DNA of 64,000 bases from Pseudomonas sp. G.S.17 (lineage in GTDB: Bacteria > Pseudomonadota > Gammaproteobacteria > Pseudomonadales > Pseudomonadaceae). The notes beneath the pieces are model-generated. The model saw nothing but the letters and a program-made list of their open reading frames with translations. It had not been told where the DNA came from and did no database searches. The first letter of the stretch is position 1. Every line of letters starts with the position of its first letter. The stretch spans positions 4,461,501 to 4,525,500 of the forward strand of contig NZ_CP151076.1 of NCBI RefSeq assembly GCF_038096165.1, read 5' to 3'. Positions 53,372-62,236 of the stretch are shown here, piece after piece. A program made the translations under genes and the position numbers.

Positions 53372-55549
53372 GTGACTGCTTTCCCCCGCTGTTGTCTGCT
53401 GACTCGCCTGTTTTTCGTCTGCCTGCTGGCCTTGTTTCCCATCGCCGCAGCTCAGGCGGTCGCTCTGCCGGGCGTGCTGGGCGGAGGACAGAAAACCCAG
53501 CCGCAGGCGCAGGAACCGTTGGGGCAGTCGCTGGATGAGGTGATCAAGACCCTGGAAAACGACCAGCAACGCAGCCAGTTGCTGGCCGACCTGAAAAAAC
53601 TTCGCGACGCCACGCAAAAAGCCCAGCCCGGCACCGATCAGGGCGTGCTGGGGTTGATCGGCAGCACTTTGAGTGACTTCGAGAGAAAATTCGCCGGTGA
53701 AGACAGCCCGATCAGACGCTGGGCCGAAGAAATCGATCTGGCTCAGGATGAACTCCTGGCGCTGGCCTTACCGGCCAAGGAGTGGCTGCCGATCATCTTC
53801 GGTTTCGCCCTGGTGCTGCTGCTCTGGAGCCTGTTGGCCGCGGCGCTGATCTGGCTCGGCCATTGGGTGCGTGTGCGTTTCGGCTTGTCGGAAGATCTGC
53901 CGCAAAATCCCGGCACCCTCGACATGCTGCGCTTTACCTTGCGCAAATTGGGGCCATGGCTGATCGCACTGGTGATCACGGTTTATCTGAGCTATTCCCT
54001 GCCCTCTTCCCTGGGCAAGGACCTGGCGATGGTGCTGGCCTACGCGCTGGTGGTCGGCACGCTGTTTTCGGCAATCTGCGTCATCGCTTTTTCAGTGCTC
54101 GACGGGCCGCATCGCCACCGGGCTCTGTATATCCTGCGTCACCGAGCCTTCCGCCCGTTGTGGCTGATCGGCAGTTTCGCGGCATTCGGTGAGGCACTGA
54201 GCGACCCGCGCCTGATCGCCAGCCTTGGCGTGCATCTGGCCCACACGGCCGCGACCTTTGCCAATGTCATGGCGGCGCTTTCCACCGGCTTGTTTATCCT
54301 GCGGTTTCGGCGGCCCATCGCGCACCTGATCCGCAACCAGCCGCTGTCCCGGCGCCTGACCCGCCGCGCCCTGACCGATTCCATCGAGATCATCGGCAGC
54401 TTCTGGTACGTGCCCGCCTTGATGCTGGTGGGTGTGTCGCTGTTTGCCACCTTCTTTTCGGCGGGCGATACCAGCACCGCGCTGCGCCAGGCCTTGTTGT
54501 CCACAGTGTTGCTGGTGGTGGGCATGGTCATCAACGGCCTGGTGCGCCGTCACGCCATGAGGCCGCGTCATGGTCATAAACGCCACGCTTTGTATTCCGA
54601 GCGCCTGCACAGTTTTTTCTACACCCTGATGCATCTGCTGGTCTGGCTGGTCTTCATTGAGCTTGGCCTGCGAGTCTGGGGCCTGTCGCTGATTCGTTTC
54701 GCCGAGGGTGATGGTCACGACATCAGCATGAAGCTGATTAATCTGGCCACAACGCTGATGTTTGCCTGGCTGGTGTGGATTCTCAGCGACACCGCCGTGC
54801 ATCACGCCTTGACGCGTTCGCGCAAAGGGCTGGCCAATGCCCGGGCGCAGACCATGATGCCGCTGATTCGCAACGTGCTGTTCGTGGCAATCTTCATCAT
54901 TGCGATGATCGTCGCCCTCGCCAACATGGGCATGAACGTCACGCCGCTGCTGGCCGGTGCCGGCGTGATCGGCCTGGCCATCGGTTTCGGCGCCCAGTCA
55001 TTGGTAGCGGACTTGATCACCGGGCTGTTCATCATCATCGAGGATTCGTTGGCCATCGACGACTATGTGGACGTCGGCGGGCATCTCGGTACTGTCGAAG
55101 GCCTGACCATCCGCACCGTTCGCCTGCGGGATATCGACGGCATCGTGCATACGATCCCGTTCAGCGAAATCAAAAGCATACAGAATTACTCCCGGGAGTT
55201 CGGCTATGCGATTTTCCGGATCGCCATCCCGTCGAGCATGAACATCGACGATGCGCTGAAGATGATCCGCGATGTGGGTCAGAAAATGCGCACCGACCCG
55301 TTGCAGCGCCGCAACATCTGGTCGCCGCTGGAGATTCAGGGCGTGGAAAGCTTCGAGTCGGGCAACGCGATCCTGCGCGCCCGTTTCAAGACCGCGCCGA
55401 TCAAGCAATGGGAAGTTTCCCGAGAGTTCAACCTGTCCCTGAAACGCCATCTGGATGAAGCCGGGATGGACCTGGCGACGCCGAGGTTGAGTGTGCAAGT
55501 GATGACGGCGGGAAGTGCGGAGCGCAAGGAAGTCAGATCGGGAAGTTGA
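53372..55549 (+). CDS. MscS-family mechanosensitive channel, large
   Basis: A 725-aa protein. A signal peptide (LFFVCLLALFPIAAAQA) and a periplasmic helical region (to about 125) precede many membrane helices, and the conserved pore and beta domain lie near 520-620: GAGVIGLAIGFGAQSLVADLITGLFIIIEDSLAIDDYV and RDIDGIVHTIPFSEI. It would release solutes on hypo-osmotic shock. GTG start with GAGG 12 bases upstream; the start is less certain than the frame. Confidence 0.9.
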   Translation: MTAFPRCCLLTRLFFVCLLALFPIAAAQAVALPGVLGGGQKTQPQAQEPLGQSLDEVIKTLENDQQRSQLLADLKKLRDATQKAQPGTDQGVLGLIGSTLSDFERKFAGEDSPIRRWAEEIDLAQDELLALALPAKEWLPIIFGFALVLLLWSLLAAALIWLGHWVRVRFGLSEDLPQNPGTLDMLRFTLRKLGPWLIALVITVYLSYSLPSSLGKDLAMVLAYALVVGTLFSAICVIAFSVLDGPHRHRALYILRHRAFRPLWLIGSFAAFGEALSDPRLIASLGVHLAHTAATFANVMAALSTGLFILRFRRPIAHLIRNQPLSRRLTRRALTDSIEIIGSFWYVPALMLVGVSLFATFFSAGDTSTALRQALLSTVLLVVGMVINGLVRRHAMRPRHGHKRHALYSERLHSFFYTLMHLLVWLVFIELGLRVWGLSLIRFAEGDGHDISMKLINLATTLMFAWLVWILSDTAVHHALTRSRKGLANARAQTMMPLIRNVLFVAIFIIAMIVALANMGMNVTPLLAGAGVIGLAIGFGAQSLVADLITGLFIIIEDSLAIDDYVDVGGHLGTVEGLTIRTVRLRDIDGIVHTIPFSEIKSIQNYSREFGYAIFRIAIPSSMNIDDALKMIRDVGQKMRTDPLQRRNIWSPLEIQGVESFESGNAILRARFKTAPIKQWEVSREFNLSLKRHLDEAGMDLATPRLSVQVMTAGSAERKEVRSGS

Positions 55550-55564
55550 AATGCTTTCGCGAAA

Positions 55565-55655
55565 CCTGTGGGACCGGATTTAGCCGGGAAGGGGCCAGTC
55601 CAGACAATGCATCTGCGGCGTCTGAAAGTCTTTCGCGAGCAAGCTCGCTCCCACA
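55565..55655. repeat. Hybrid REP pair
   Basis: One side is the GGACCGGATTTAGCCGGG class, the other the GCGAGCAAGCTCGCTCCCAC class, so the two halves are of different REP families. Between the MscS gene and the GntR gene. Confidence 0.8.
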
Positions 55656-55685
55656 CAAGATCGCTCCTCCAAAGGCTTCGTGCGC

Positions 55686-56405
55686 TCAAATATCCTTCAC
55701 TACCGCACTCACATGAATCGCATCATGGCGCCAGTATTCCAGGTCACAGTCGATCAGCCGCCCTTGCTGGTCGAAATTGACCCTGGCGATGCGCAGGCCG
55801 GGGCTGCCGAGGGAAACCTTCAAGGCTGCCGAGGCTTCGGCGTGCAGCGCAGTGGGCACCATTTCGAACTGGACCTGGCCGTAGCGCAGGTTGTACTGGC
55901 TGTCGTACAGCTCGGTCAGTGACTGATTAAGGTCGTAATCGAGAATTCCGGGGAAGTATTCCGGGTTCAGGTAATGCTCCACGTACAGCACCAGCCGTTG
56001 ATCAATACGGCGTGCGCGGCAGATCTGGATCACGCTGGACAGCGCCGGCAACTGGAGCAATTCGCAGATTTTCGCCGAAGCCGGCTGCAGACGCGCGCTG
56101 ATCACCTGGGTCTCGGCAATCCTGCCCTGGGCGCTGACCATCGCGTGAAAGTGACTGCGCCGCATCAGGTCATAGGCCAGACGCGGCGGCGAAATGAACC
56201 AGCCACGGCGTTCCTCGCGATAAATCAAACCGAGTGCTTCGAGCTGCACCAGCGCTTCGCGCAAGGTAATGCGAGTGGTATCGAACACTTCGCTGAGTTT
56301 GCGTTCGGCGGGCAGCTTGCTGCCGGGCGGCAGCAAGCCATGCTCGATCTGCTCTTGCAGCGCATTGCAAATCGTCGTCACCGCACGTGGTACGTCTTCG
56401 CGCAT
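55686..56405 (-). CDS. GntR-family (HutC/UTRA) transcriptional regulator
   Basis: A 239-aa regulator. N-terminal winged helix (ICNALQEQIEHGLLPPGSKLPAERKLSEVFDTTRITLREAL) followed by a UTRA ligand-binding domain (ICRARRIDQRLVLYVEHYLNPEYF; LYDSQYNLRY). UTRA regulators of this kind often sense phosphonates, amino sugars or their phosphorylated forms. The open frame starts at 56465, but TAGGTAACTTG before the ATG at 56405 suits it better. Divergent from the ABC cluster it probably controls. Confidence 0.88.
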   Translation of the reverse strand: MREDVPRAVTTICNALQEQIEHGLLPPGSKLPAERKLSEVFDTTRITLREALVQLEALGLIYREERRGWFISPPRLAYDLMRRSHFHAMVSAQGRIAETQVISARLQPASAKICELLQLPALSSVIQICRARRIDQRLVLYVEHYLNPEYFPGILDYDLNQSLTELYDSQYNLRYGQVQFEMVPTALHAEASAALKVSLGSPGLRIARVNFDQQGRLIDCDLEYWRHDAIHVSAVVKDI

Positions 56406-56417
56406 CAAGTTACCTAT

Positions 56418-56709
56418 CTGGACTAGACCAGCGCCATTTCGGGGCACCGGCTGCTCGGGGCGCACCGCACGATGCGTGTAAACAGCCTATTGAGCGTAGA
56501 TGACTATTGAGTGACAAGGCGCATCACAAACCATGCCAAGCCAGCTTTCTAAAAAGACTTAGCCCTTGCAGATCAATCGTTTGCTGATGGTCTACGCTTA
56601 CGCGACGGCCTGCGTCCCGCCTCGGAACGAAGCCACCAAAAAGCCATGCCGACATGAAAATGTCATTGAACGAGCTTAACTTGGCTCAGGTATTGCTGAC
56701 CTAGACCAA
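56418..56709. promoter_or_regulatory. Intergenic region with paired GntR/UTRA operator candidates
   Basis: CTGGACTAGACCAG (56418-56431) sits just before the gntR start and TGACCTAGACCAA (56697-56709) just before the binding-protein gene. Both contain CTAGACCA and resemble the HutC-type operator GT-N-TA-N-AC. The bases between them hold no gene. Confidence 0.45.
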
Positions 56710-56764
56710 CCCACCCGCAACGAACACTTCTAAAAATCTTGAAGAAGTGCACAAGGAGCTTCGA

Positions 56765-57832
56765 ATGAAACACCTTTTGCTGGCATCACTCCTCGGTTCC
56801 GCTATTGCCTTTAGCACCGCTGCCATGGCTGCGGACGTTGACCTCAAGACCCTCGAAGCCGCCGCCAAGGCGGAAGGTGCGGTCAACAGCGTCGGCATGC
56901 CTGATGACTGGGCGAACTGGAAAGGCACCTGGGCAGACCTGCAAACCAAATATGGTCTGAAGCACATGGACACCGACATGAGCTCGGCCCAGGAAGTGGC
57001 CAAGTTCGACGCGGAAAAAGACAACGCCAGTGCCGACATCGGCGACGTAGGCGCGGCCTTTGGCCCCATCGCCACTGCCAAGGGTGTTACGCAACCCTAC
57101 AAGCCAAGCACCTGGGAGCAGGTTCCGGACTGGGCCAAGGATAAAGAGGGTCACTGGGCGCTGGCCTACACTGGCACCATCGCATTTATCGTCAACAAGA
57201 AGCTGCTGCACGGTTCGGAAGCCCCAACCAAATGGGCTGACCTGAAAGACGGTAAATACAAAGTCACCATCGGCGACGTCAGCACCGCGGCCCAGGCTGC
57301 CAATGGCGTGCTGGCAGCAGCGATCGCCATGAAAGGCGACGAAACCAATATCGCCCCGGGCCTGCAACTGTTCACCGAGCTGGCCAAGCAAAAACGCCTG
57401 GGCATCAATAACCCGACTATCCAGAGCATGGAAAAAGGCGAAGTCGAAGTCGGTATCGTCTGGGACTTCAACGGCCTGAGCTATAAAGCCAAGATGGCCA
57501 ACCCGGATGACTACGTTGTGCTGATTCCATCTGACGGATCGGTGATTTCCGGCTATACCACCATCATCAACAAATACGCCAAGCACCAGAACGCGGCCAA
57601 ACTGGCCCGTGAATACATCTTCAGCGACGCCGGCCAGACCAACCTGGCCCGTGGTAACGCGCGTCCGATTCGTGCCGAGCACCTGAAACTGCCGGAAGAC
57701 GTGCAGAAACAACTGCTGCCGAACGAACAGTACAAAGGCGTAACGCCGATCAAGAACCCTGCGGCATGGGAAGCGACCTCCAAGGCGCTGCCACAAAAGT
57801 GGAACGAGCAAGTCATCGTCGAAATGCAGTAA
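56765..57832 (+). CDS. ABC transporter periplasmic substrate-binding protein
   Basis: A 355-aa protein with signal peptide ending AAMA before ADVDLKTLEAAAKAEGAV. The fold is of the iron(III)/polyamine/2-aminoethylphosphonate class (VWDFNGLSYKAKMANPDDYVVLIPSDGSV; SGYTTIINKYAKHQNAAKLAREYIFS). No Tyr pair typical of iron binders is evident. First gene of the importer cluster; AAGGAGCTTCGA precedes the ATG. A hairpin follows the gene. Confidence 0.9.
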   Translation: MKHLLLASLLGSAIAFSTAAMAADVDLKTLEAAAKAEGAVNSVGMPDDWANWKGTWADLQTKYGLKHMDTDMSSAQEVAKFDAEKDNASADIGDVGAAFGPIATAKGVTQPYKPSTWEQVPDWAKDKEGHWALAYTGTIAFIVNKKLLHGSEAPTKWADLKDGKYKVTIGDVSTAAQAANGVLAAAIAMKGDETNIAPGLQLFTELAKQKRLGINNPTIQSMEKGEVEVGIVWDFNGLSYKAKMANPDDYVVLIPSDGSVISGYTTIINKYAKHQNAAKLAREYIFSDAGQTNLARGNARPIRAEHLKLPEDVQKQLLPNEQYKGVTPIKNPAAWEATSKALPQKWNEQVIVEMQ

Positions 57833-57896
57833 TCCGCAATCAGCTTCAGGGATGAAGCCACACCGCTCACGCAACGTTTGCAACACACGCAACAGA

Positions 57897-57923
57897 AGGC
57901 GGGACAGGCTCACTGTCTCGCCT
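57897..57923 (+). promoter_or_regulatory. Intercistronic hairpin after the binding-protein gene
   Basis: AGGCGGGACAG / CTGTCTCGCCT, 11-base arms with one G-U pair, then TGTCTTGT. Such hairpins often stabilise the binding-protein mRNA or reduce readthrough, giving excess of the periplasmic component. Confidence 0.6.
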
Positions 57924-57955
57924 GTCTTGTATGAATTCCGCCGGAGCGCTGGCTC

Positions 57956-58762
57956 ATGAAACACAACGTCATCCTGATCGTGCTCGATGGCTTGAACTAC
58001 GCAGTGGCCCGGCATGCGATGGGGCATTTGCAGGCCTACAGCAACGCTGGTCGGGCCGCCCTCTACAAGCTGGAATGCGAGTTGCCGGCACTTTCCCGTC
58101 CGCTGTACGAATGCATCCTGACCGGCGTTGCGCCGATCGACAGCGGCATCGTGCATAACCAGGTTTCACGGCTGTCCAACCAGCGCAGTGTGTTTCATTA
58201 CGCGACAGCCGCTGGATTGACCACGGCGGCCGCGGCCTATCACTGGGTCAGCGAGTTGTATAACCGTACTCCGTTCGACGCCGCCCGCGACCGGCATACC
58301 GATGACCTGGAGCTACCGATCCAGCACGGGCACTTCTATTACGCCGACCATTACCCGGATTCGCACCTGTTCGCCGACGCAGAAAGCCTGCGCGTCAGGC
58401 ACAGACCCAATTTTCTGTTGATTCACCCCATGAACATCGACGACGCCGGGCACAAGCACGGCCTCGATTCCGCGCAATACCGCAACAGCGCACGCAGCGC
58501 CGATATCGTGCTGGCCGATTACCTGCAACGCTGGCTCGACGCCGGCTATCAAGTGCTGGTGACCGCCGACCACGGCATGAACAACGACCGCTCGCACAAC
58601 GGTCTGCTGCCGGAGGAGCGCGAAGTGCCGTTGTTCGTGCTCGGCGATGCGTTCAGCTTCAATGCCAACGCTGCCCCTAAACAAACCGATCTGTGCGGCA
58701 TTGTCTGCGAACTGCTCGGCGTGGCCCACGACAAACCGGTCTGCCGGGAGATATTCAATTGA
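57956..58762 (+). CDS. Cytoplasmic alkaline-phosphatase-superfamily phosphodiesterase/phosphonate hydrolase-like enzyme
   Basis: A 268-aa enzyme of the nucleotide pyrophosphatase/phosphonoacetate hydrolase type. Metal and catalytic elements: LIVLDG (Asp11), nucleophile Ser47 in PALSRPLYECILTG, NIDDAGHKHG (162-169) and TADHGMN (Asp205-His206). No signal peptide, so it acts on something already imported. Located inside an ABC importer operon; substrate is unknown (a phosphodiester or phosphonate is the likely class). Its stop overlaps the next start. Confidence 0.85.
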   Translation: MKHNVILIVLDGLNYAVARHAMGHLQAYSNAGRAALYKLECELPALSRPLYECILTGVAPIDSGIVHNQVSRLSNQRSVFHYATAAGLTTAAAAYHWVSELYNRTPFDAARDRHTDDLELPIQHGHFYYADHYPDSHLFADAESLRVRHRPNFLLIHPMNIDDAGHKHGLDSAQYRNSARSADIVLADYLQRWLDAGYQVLVTADHGMNNDRSHNGLLPEEREVPLFVLGDAFSFNANAAPKQTDLCGIVCELLGVAHDKPVCREIFN

Positions 58763-59601
58763 GCACACTTACCCGAGGCAAATGGTTGGGGCTGCTGTGT
58801 CTGGTGCCCTTCGCCATCTTCTTCATCATCTTTCAGATCGCGCCGCTGGTGTGGGTGGCGATCAACAGCCTGCACTCCGATGCCGGTTGGGGGATCGAGA
58901 ACTTCATCACTGCATTCAACTCGCGGTTCTATCGGCAAGCGATGCAATACAGCCTGGAGATCAGCTTCTGGTCGAGCCTGTTCGGCATCGTGATTGCGGT
59001 GCTCGGCAGTTATTCGCTGCGTAAGGTGGACTCGCGGCTGCGGGACTTCGTCAACGCCTTCGCCAATATGACCAGCAACTTTTCCGGGGTGCCGCTGGCG
59101 TTCGCCTTCATCATTCTGCTGGGCTTCAACGGCGCGCTGACGTTGATCCTCAAGCAGGCCGGCATCATCGACGACTTCAATCTGTATTCGAAAACCGGGT
59201 TGATCATTCTCTACACCTACTTCCAGATTCCCCTGGGCGTGCTGCTGCTCTACCCGGCTTTCGACGCCTTGCGCGAAGACTGGCGAGAGTCGGCGTCACT
59301 GCTCGGCGCCAGCAGCTTTCAGTTCTGGCGCTACATCGGCTTGCCGGTGCTGACGCCCGCGCTGCTGGGCACCTTCGTGATTCTGCTGGCCAATGCACTG
59401 GGGGCTTACGCCACCGTCTACGCGCTGACCACCGGCAACTTCAACGTGCTGCCGATTCGCATCGCAGCCATGGTGGCTGGCGATATCACCCTTGATCCGA
59501 ACATGGCCAGCGCCCTGGCGATGATTCTGGTCGGCCTGATGACGCTGGTCACTGTCGTCCATCAGTGGTTGCTGAAGAGGAGCTACCATGTCTCGCGTTG
59601 A
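58759..59601 (+). CDS. ABC transporter permease (first)
   Basis: A 280-aa permease, about six helices, with the EAA-type loop around DALREDWRESASLLGASSFQFWRYIGLPVLTPALLGTF. The open frame goes back to 58693, but GGGAG 8 bases before the TTG at 58759 and the four-base overlap with the phosphodiesterase gene decide for TTG. With 59588-60385 it forms the membrane channel. Confidence 0.9.
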   Translation: MSTLTRGKWLGLLCLVPFAIFFIIFQIAPLVWVAINSLHSDAGWGIENFITAFNSRFYRQAMQYSLEISFWSSLFGIVIAVLGSYSLRKVDSRLRDFVNAFANMTSNFSGVPLAFAFIILLGFNGALTLILKQAGIIDDFNLYSKTGLIILYTYFQIPLGVLLLYPAFDALREDWRESASLLGASSFQFWRYIGLPVLTPALLGTFVILLANALGAYATVYALTTGNFNVLPIRIAAMVAGDITLDPNMASALAMILVGLMTLVTVVHQWLLKRSYHVSR

Positions 59602-60385
59602 ACGAGGTCCCGCCAGGCTTTACCACCGGTTCGTGGTCTATGCGCTGTTTTTCATCCTGCTGCTGCCTTTGGCTGGCACGCTGCTGTATTCGGTGGCGAC
59701 CAGTTGGTCGGCGACTATTCTGCCCAGCGGCCTGACCTTCAAATGGTACATCGCGCTGTGGAGTGACCCACGTTTCCTCACTGCTTTCGGTCAGTCGTTG
59801 CTGGTCTGTGTCGGCGCGCTGATCCTGTCCGTGGTGCTGATCCTGCCGCTGCTGTTTGTGGTGCATTACCACTTTCCGCGTCTGGACAGCCTGATGAACA
59901 TCCTGATCCTGCTGCCCTTCGCCGTGCCGCCGGTGGTGTCCTCGGTCGGTTTGCTGCAGCTGTATGGCTCGGGGCCAATGGCGATGGTCGGCACGCCGTG
60001 GATTCTGATCGGCTGCTACTTCACCGTCGCACTGCCGTTCATGTACCGCGCCATCACCAACAACCTGCAAGCCATCAACCTGACTGACCTGATGGACGCT
60101 GCCCAACTGCTGGGCGCAAACACCTGGCAGGCGGCGTTTCTGGTGGTGCTGCCCAACCTGCGCAAGGGTTTGATGGTCGCGCTGCTGTTGTCGTTTTCCT
60201 TCCTGTTCGGCGAATTCGTGTTCGCCAACCTGCTGGTCGGCACCCGCTACGAAACCTTGCAGGTGTACCTGAACAACATGCGCAACAGCAGCGGGCACTT
60301 CAACAGTGCGCTGGTGGTTTCCTACTTCCTCTTCGTGCTGCTGCTGACCTGGGCTGCCAACCGACTGAATAAGGACAAGGACTGA
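59588..60385 (+). CDS. ABC transporter permease (second)
   Basis: A 265-aa permease with the EAA loop LMDAAQLLGANTWQAAFLVVLPNLRKGLMVALLLSFSF. AAGAGGAG precedes the ATG inside the end of the first permease gene (14-base overlap). Two bases separate it from the ATPase gene. Confidence 0.92.
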   Translation: MSRVERGPARLYHRFVVYALFFILLLPLAGTLLYSVATSWSATILPSGLTFKWYIALWSDPRFLTAFGQSLLVCVGALILSVVLILPLLFVVHYHFPRLDSLMNILILLPFAVPPVVSSVGLLQLYGSGPMAMVGTPWILIGCYFTVALPFMYRAITNNLQAINLTDLMDAAQLLGANTWQAAFLVVLPNLRKGLMVALLLSFSFLFGEFVFANLLVGTRYETLQVYLNNMRNSSGHFNSALVVSYFLFVLLLTWAANRLNKDKD

Positions 60386-60386
60386 T

Positions 60387-61376
60387 ATGAGTTTTGTCAG
60401 TGTCGAAAATCTGCAAAAAACCTATGGCAGCACAGCGGTCTTCAGCGACATCAATTGCACGATCGAACGCGGTGAATTCGTCACCCTGCTCGGCCCGTCC
60501 GGATGTGGCAAATCGACCTTGCTGCGCTGCATCGCCGGCCTGACCTCGGTCAACAAAGGGCAAATCCTGCTCGATGGTGTCGACCTGGTACCCGTCACAC
60601 CGCAGAAGCGCAATATCGGCATGGTGTTCCAGAGCTATGCACTGTTCCCGAACATGACCGTGGAGCAAAACGTCGCGTTTGGCCTGCGCATGCAGAAGGT
60701 CAACGCCGACGACACCCACAAGCGTGTCGCCGAGGTGCTGAAACTGGTGGAACTGACCGAACTGGCCAACCGCTATCCGCATCAGATGTCCGGCGGCCAG
60801 TGCCAGCGTGTGGCCCTGGCGCGCTCGCTGGTTACCCGTCCGCGCCTCTTGCTGCTGGACGAACCCCTCTCGGCGCTGGATGCACGGATTCGTAAACACC
60901 TGCGCGAGCAGATCCGCGCCATTCAGCGGGAATTGGGCCTGACCACGATTTTTGTCACCCACGATCAGGAAGAAGCGCTGACCATGTCGGACCGCATCTT
61001 CCTGATGAACCAGGGCCGCATCGTGCAAAGCGGCGATGCCGAAACCCTTTACACTGCCCCGGTCGATGCGTTTGCCGCAGGTTTCATCGGCAACTACAAC
61101 CTGCTCGAAGCGGATGAAGCCAGCCGCCTGATGCAGCGCCCGATCAGCAGCCGCATCGCGATTCGCCCGGAAGCCATTCAATTGAGCCTGACCGGTTCCC
61201 TGGAAGGCGAAGTGCGCAGCCACAGCTTGCTGGGTAACGTGATTCGTTATCGGGTCGAAGCCCGCGGCGTGGAATTGGTGGTAGACGTGCTCAACCGCTC
61301 GGCGGACGATTTGCATCCCAATGGCCGACGTGTGACGTTGAGCATTGATGCCTCGGCGCTCTGTGAAGTCGCGTGA
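60387..61376 (+). CDS. ABC transporter ATP-binding protein (PotA/FbpC type)
   Basis: A 329-aa ATPase: Walker A GPSGCGKST, Q-loop FQSYALFPNMTV, signature MSGGQCQR (Cys for Gln at the sixth position), Walker B LLLLDEPLSALD, switch VTHDQEEAL, and a C-terminal TOBE-like regulatory domain. Last of the four transport genes. Confidence 0.94.
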   Translation: MSFVSVENLQKTYGSTAVFSDINCTIERGEFVTLLGPSGCGKSTLLRCIAGLTSVNKGQILLDGVDLVPVTPQKRNIGMVFQSYALFPNMTVEQNVAFGLRMQKVNADDTHKRVAEVLKLVELTELANRYPHQMSGGQCQRVALARSLVTRPRLLLLDEPLSALDARIRKHLREQIRAIQRELGLTTIFVTHDQEEALTMSDRIFLMNQGRIVQSGDAETLYTAPVDAFAAGFIGNYNLLEADEASRLMQRPISSRIAIRPEAIQLSLTGSLEGEVRSHSLLGNVIRYRVEARGVELVVDVLNRSADDLHPNGRRVTLSIDASALCEVA

Positions 61377-61460
61377 TCGCCGACGCAAAACTGTTGGAGA
61401 TTCTGTGTTGCGAGCAAGCTTCCCTCCAACGAGATCGAGTAATTTTGAGGACCGTGGGTA

Positions 61461-62114
61461 ATGCCTTTAGCAATTTTTGACCTGGACGAAACCTTGATCG
61501 CCGGCGACTGCGCCAGTTTATGGAGCGAGCAGATGGGCCGCCTCGGCTGGGTCGATCCCGAGTCGTTCATCAAGCGCGATCACGAACTGATGCATGCCTA
61601 CAGCGAAGGCAAGCTGGCGATGGAAGACTATATGGCCTTCAGCCTGGAGCCGATGCTGGGTCGTACGCCGGAGGAAGTCGATCACCTGGTCGGCCCGTGG
61701 GTCGAGGACTTCATCGAGCCGATCATCTTCAGTGACGCCACCAAATGCATCGCCGAACACCGCGCCGCTGGCGACCGGATTCTGGTGATCTCGGCGTCGG
61801 GCGTGCATCTGGTCAAGCCGATTGCCGAGCGCATCGGTATCGACGAAGTGCTGGCGATTGAGCTGGAGGTGCAGCACGGGGTTTACAGCGGCAAGACCGT
61901 TGGCACGTTGACCTATCGCGAAGGCAAAGTGACCCGGCTCATGGAGTGGCTGGACACCGAAGGCGAAAACCTCGAAGGCGCGAGCTTTTATTCCGACTCA
62001 CGCAACGATCTGGCCCTGCTGCTCAAGGTCGATCATCCGCATGTGGTCAACCCGGACCCGACCTTGCTGGAACACGCCCAAAAGGCCGGCTGGCCGGTGC
62101 ATCACTGGAAATAA
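61461..62114 (+). CDS. HAD-superfamily (subclass IB) phosphatase
   Basis: A 217-aa phosphatase: nucleophile motif FDLDETLI, motif II ISASG, and motif III with Lys and SDSRNDLALL. SerB-like fold. It lies 84 bases after the ATPase gene, with a degenerate REP between (61393-61430), so co-transcription is uncertain. It could dephosphorylate the product of the phosphodiesterase; this is inference. Confidence 0.88.
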   Translation: MPLAIFDLDETLIAGDCASLWSEQMGRLGWVDPESFIKRDHELMHAYSEGKLAMEDYMAFSLEPMLGRTPEEVDHLVGPWVEDFIEPIIFSDATKCIAEHRAAGDRILVISASGVHLVKPIAERIGIDEVLAIELEVQHGVYSGKTVGTLTYREGKVTRLMEWLDTEGENLEGASFYSDSRNDLALLLKVDHPHVVNPDPTLLEHAQKAGWPVHHWK

Positions 62115-62126
62115 TCGTTACATCAT

Positions 62127-62218
62127 TGTGGGAGCGAGCTTGCTCGCGAATAGGCCAGTACATCCGTTAAATTTCTATACGCTGGATACCGCCTTCGCGA
62201 GCAAGCTCGCTCCCACAG
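62127..62218. repeat. REPIN (GAGCTTGCTCGCGAA class)
   Basis: GTGGGAGCGAGCTTGCTCGC perfectly paired with GCGAGCAAGCTCGCTCCCAC; the cleanest copy in the window, between two converging genes. Confidence 0.93.
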
Positions 62219-62236
62219 GTTTTAAAACCGCTTCAA

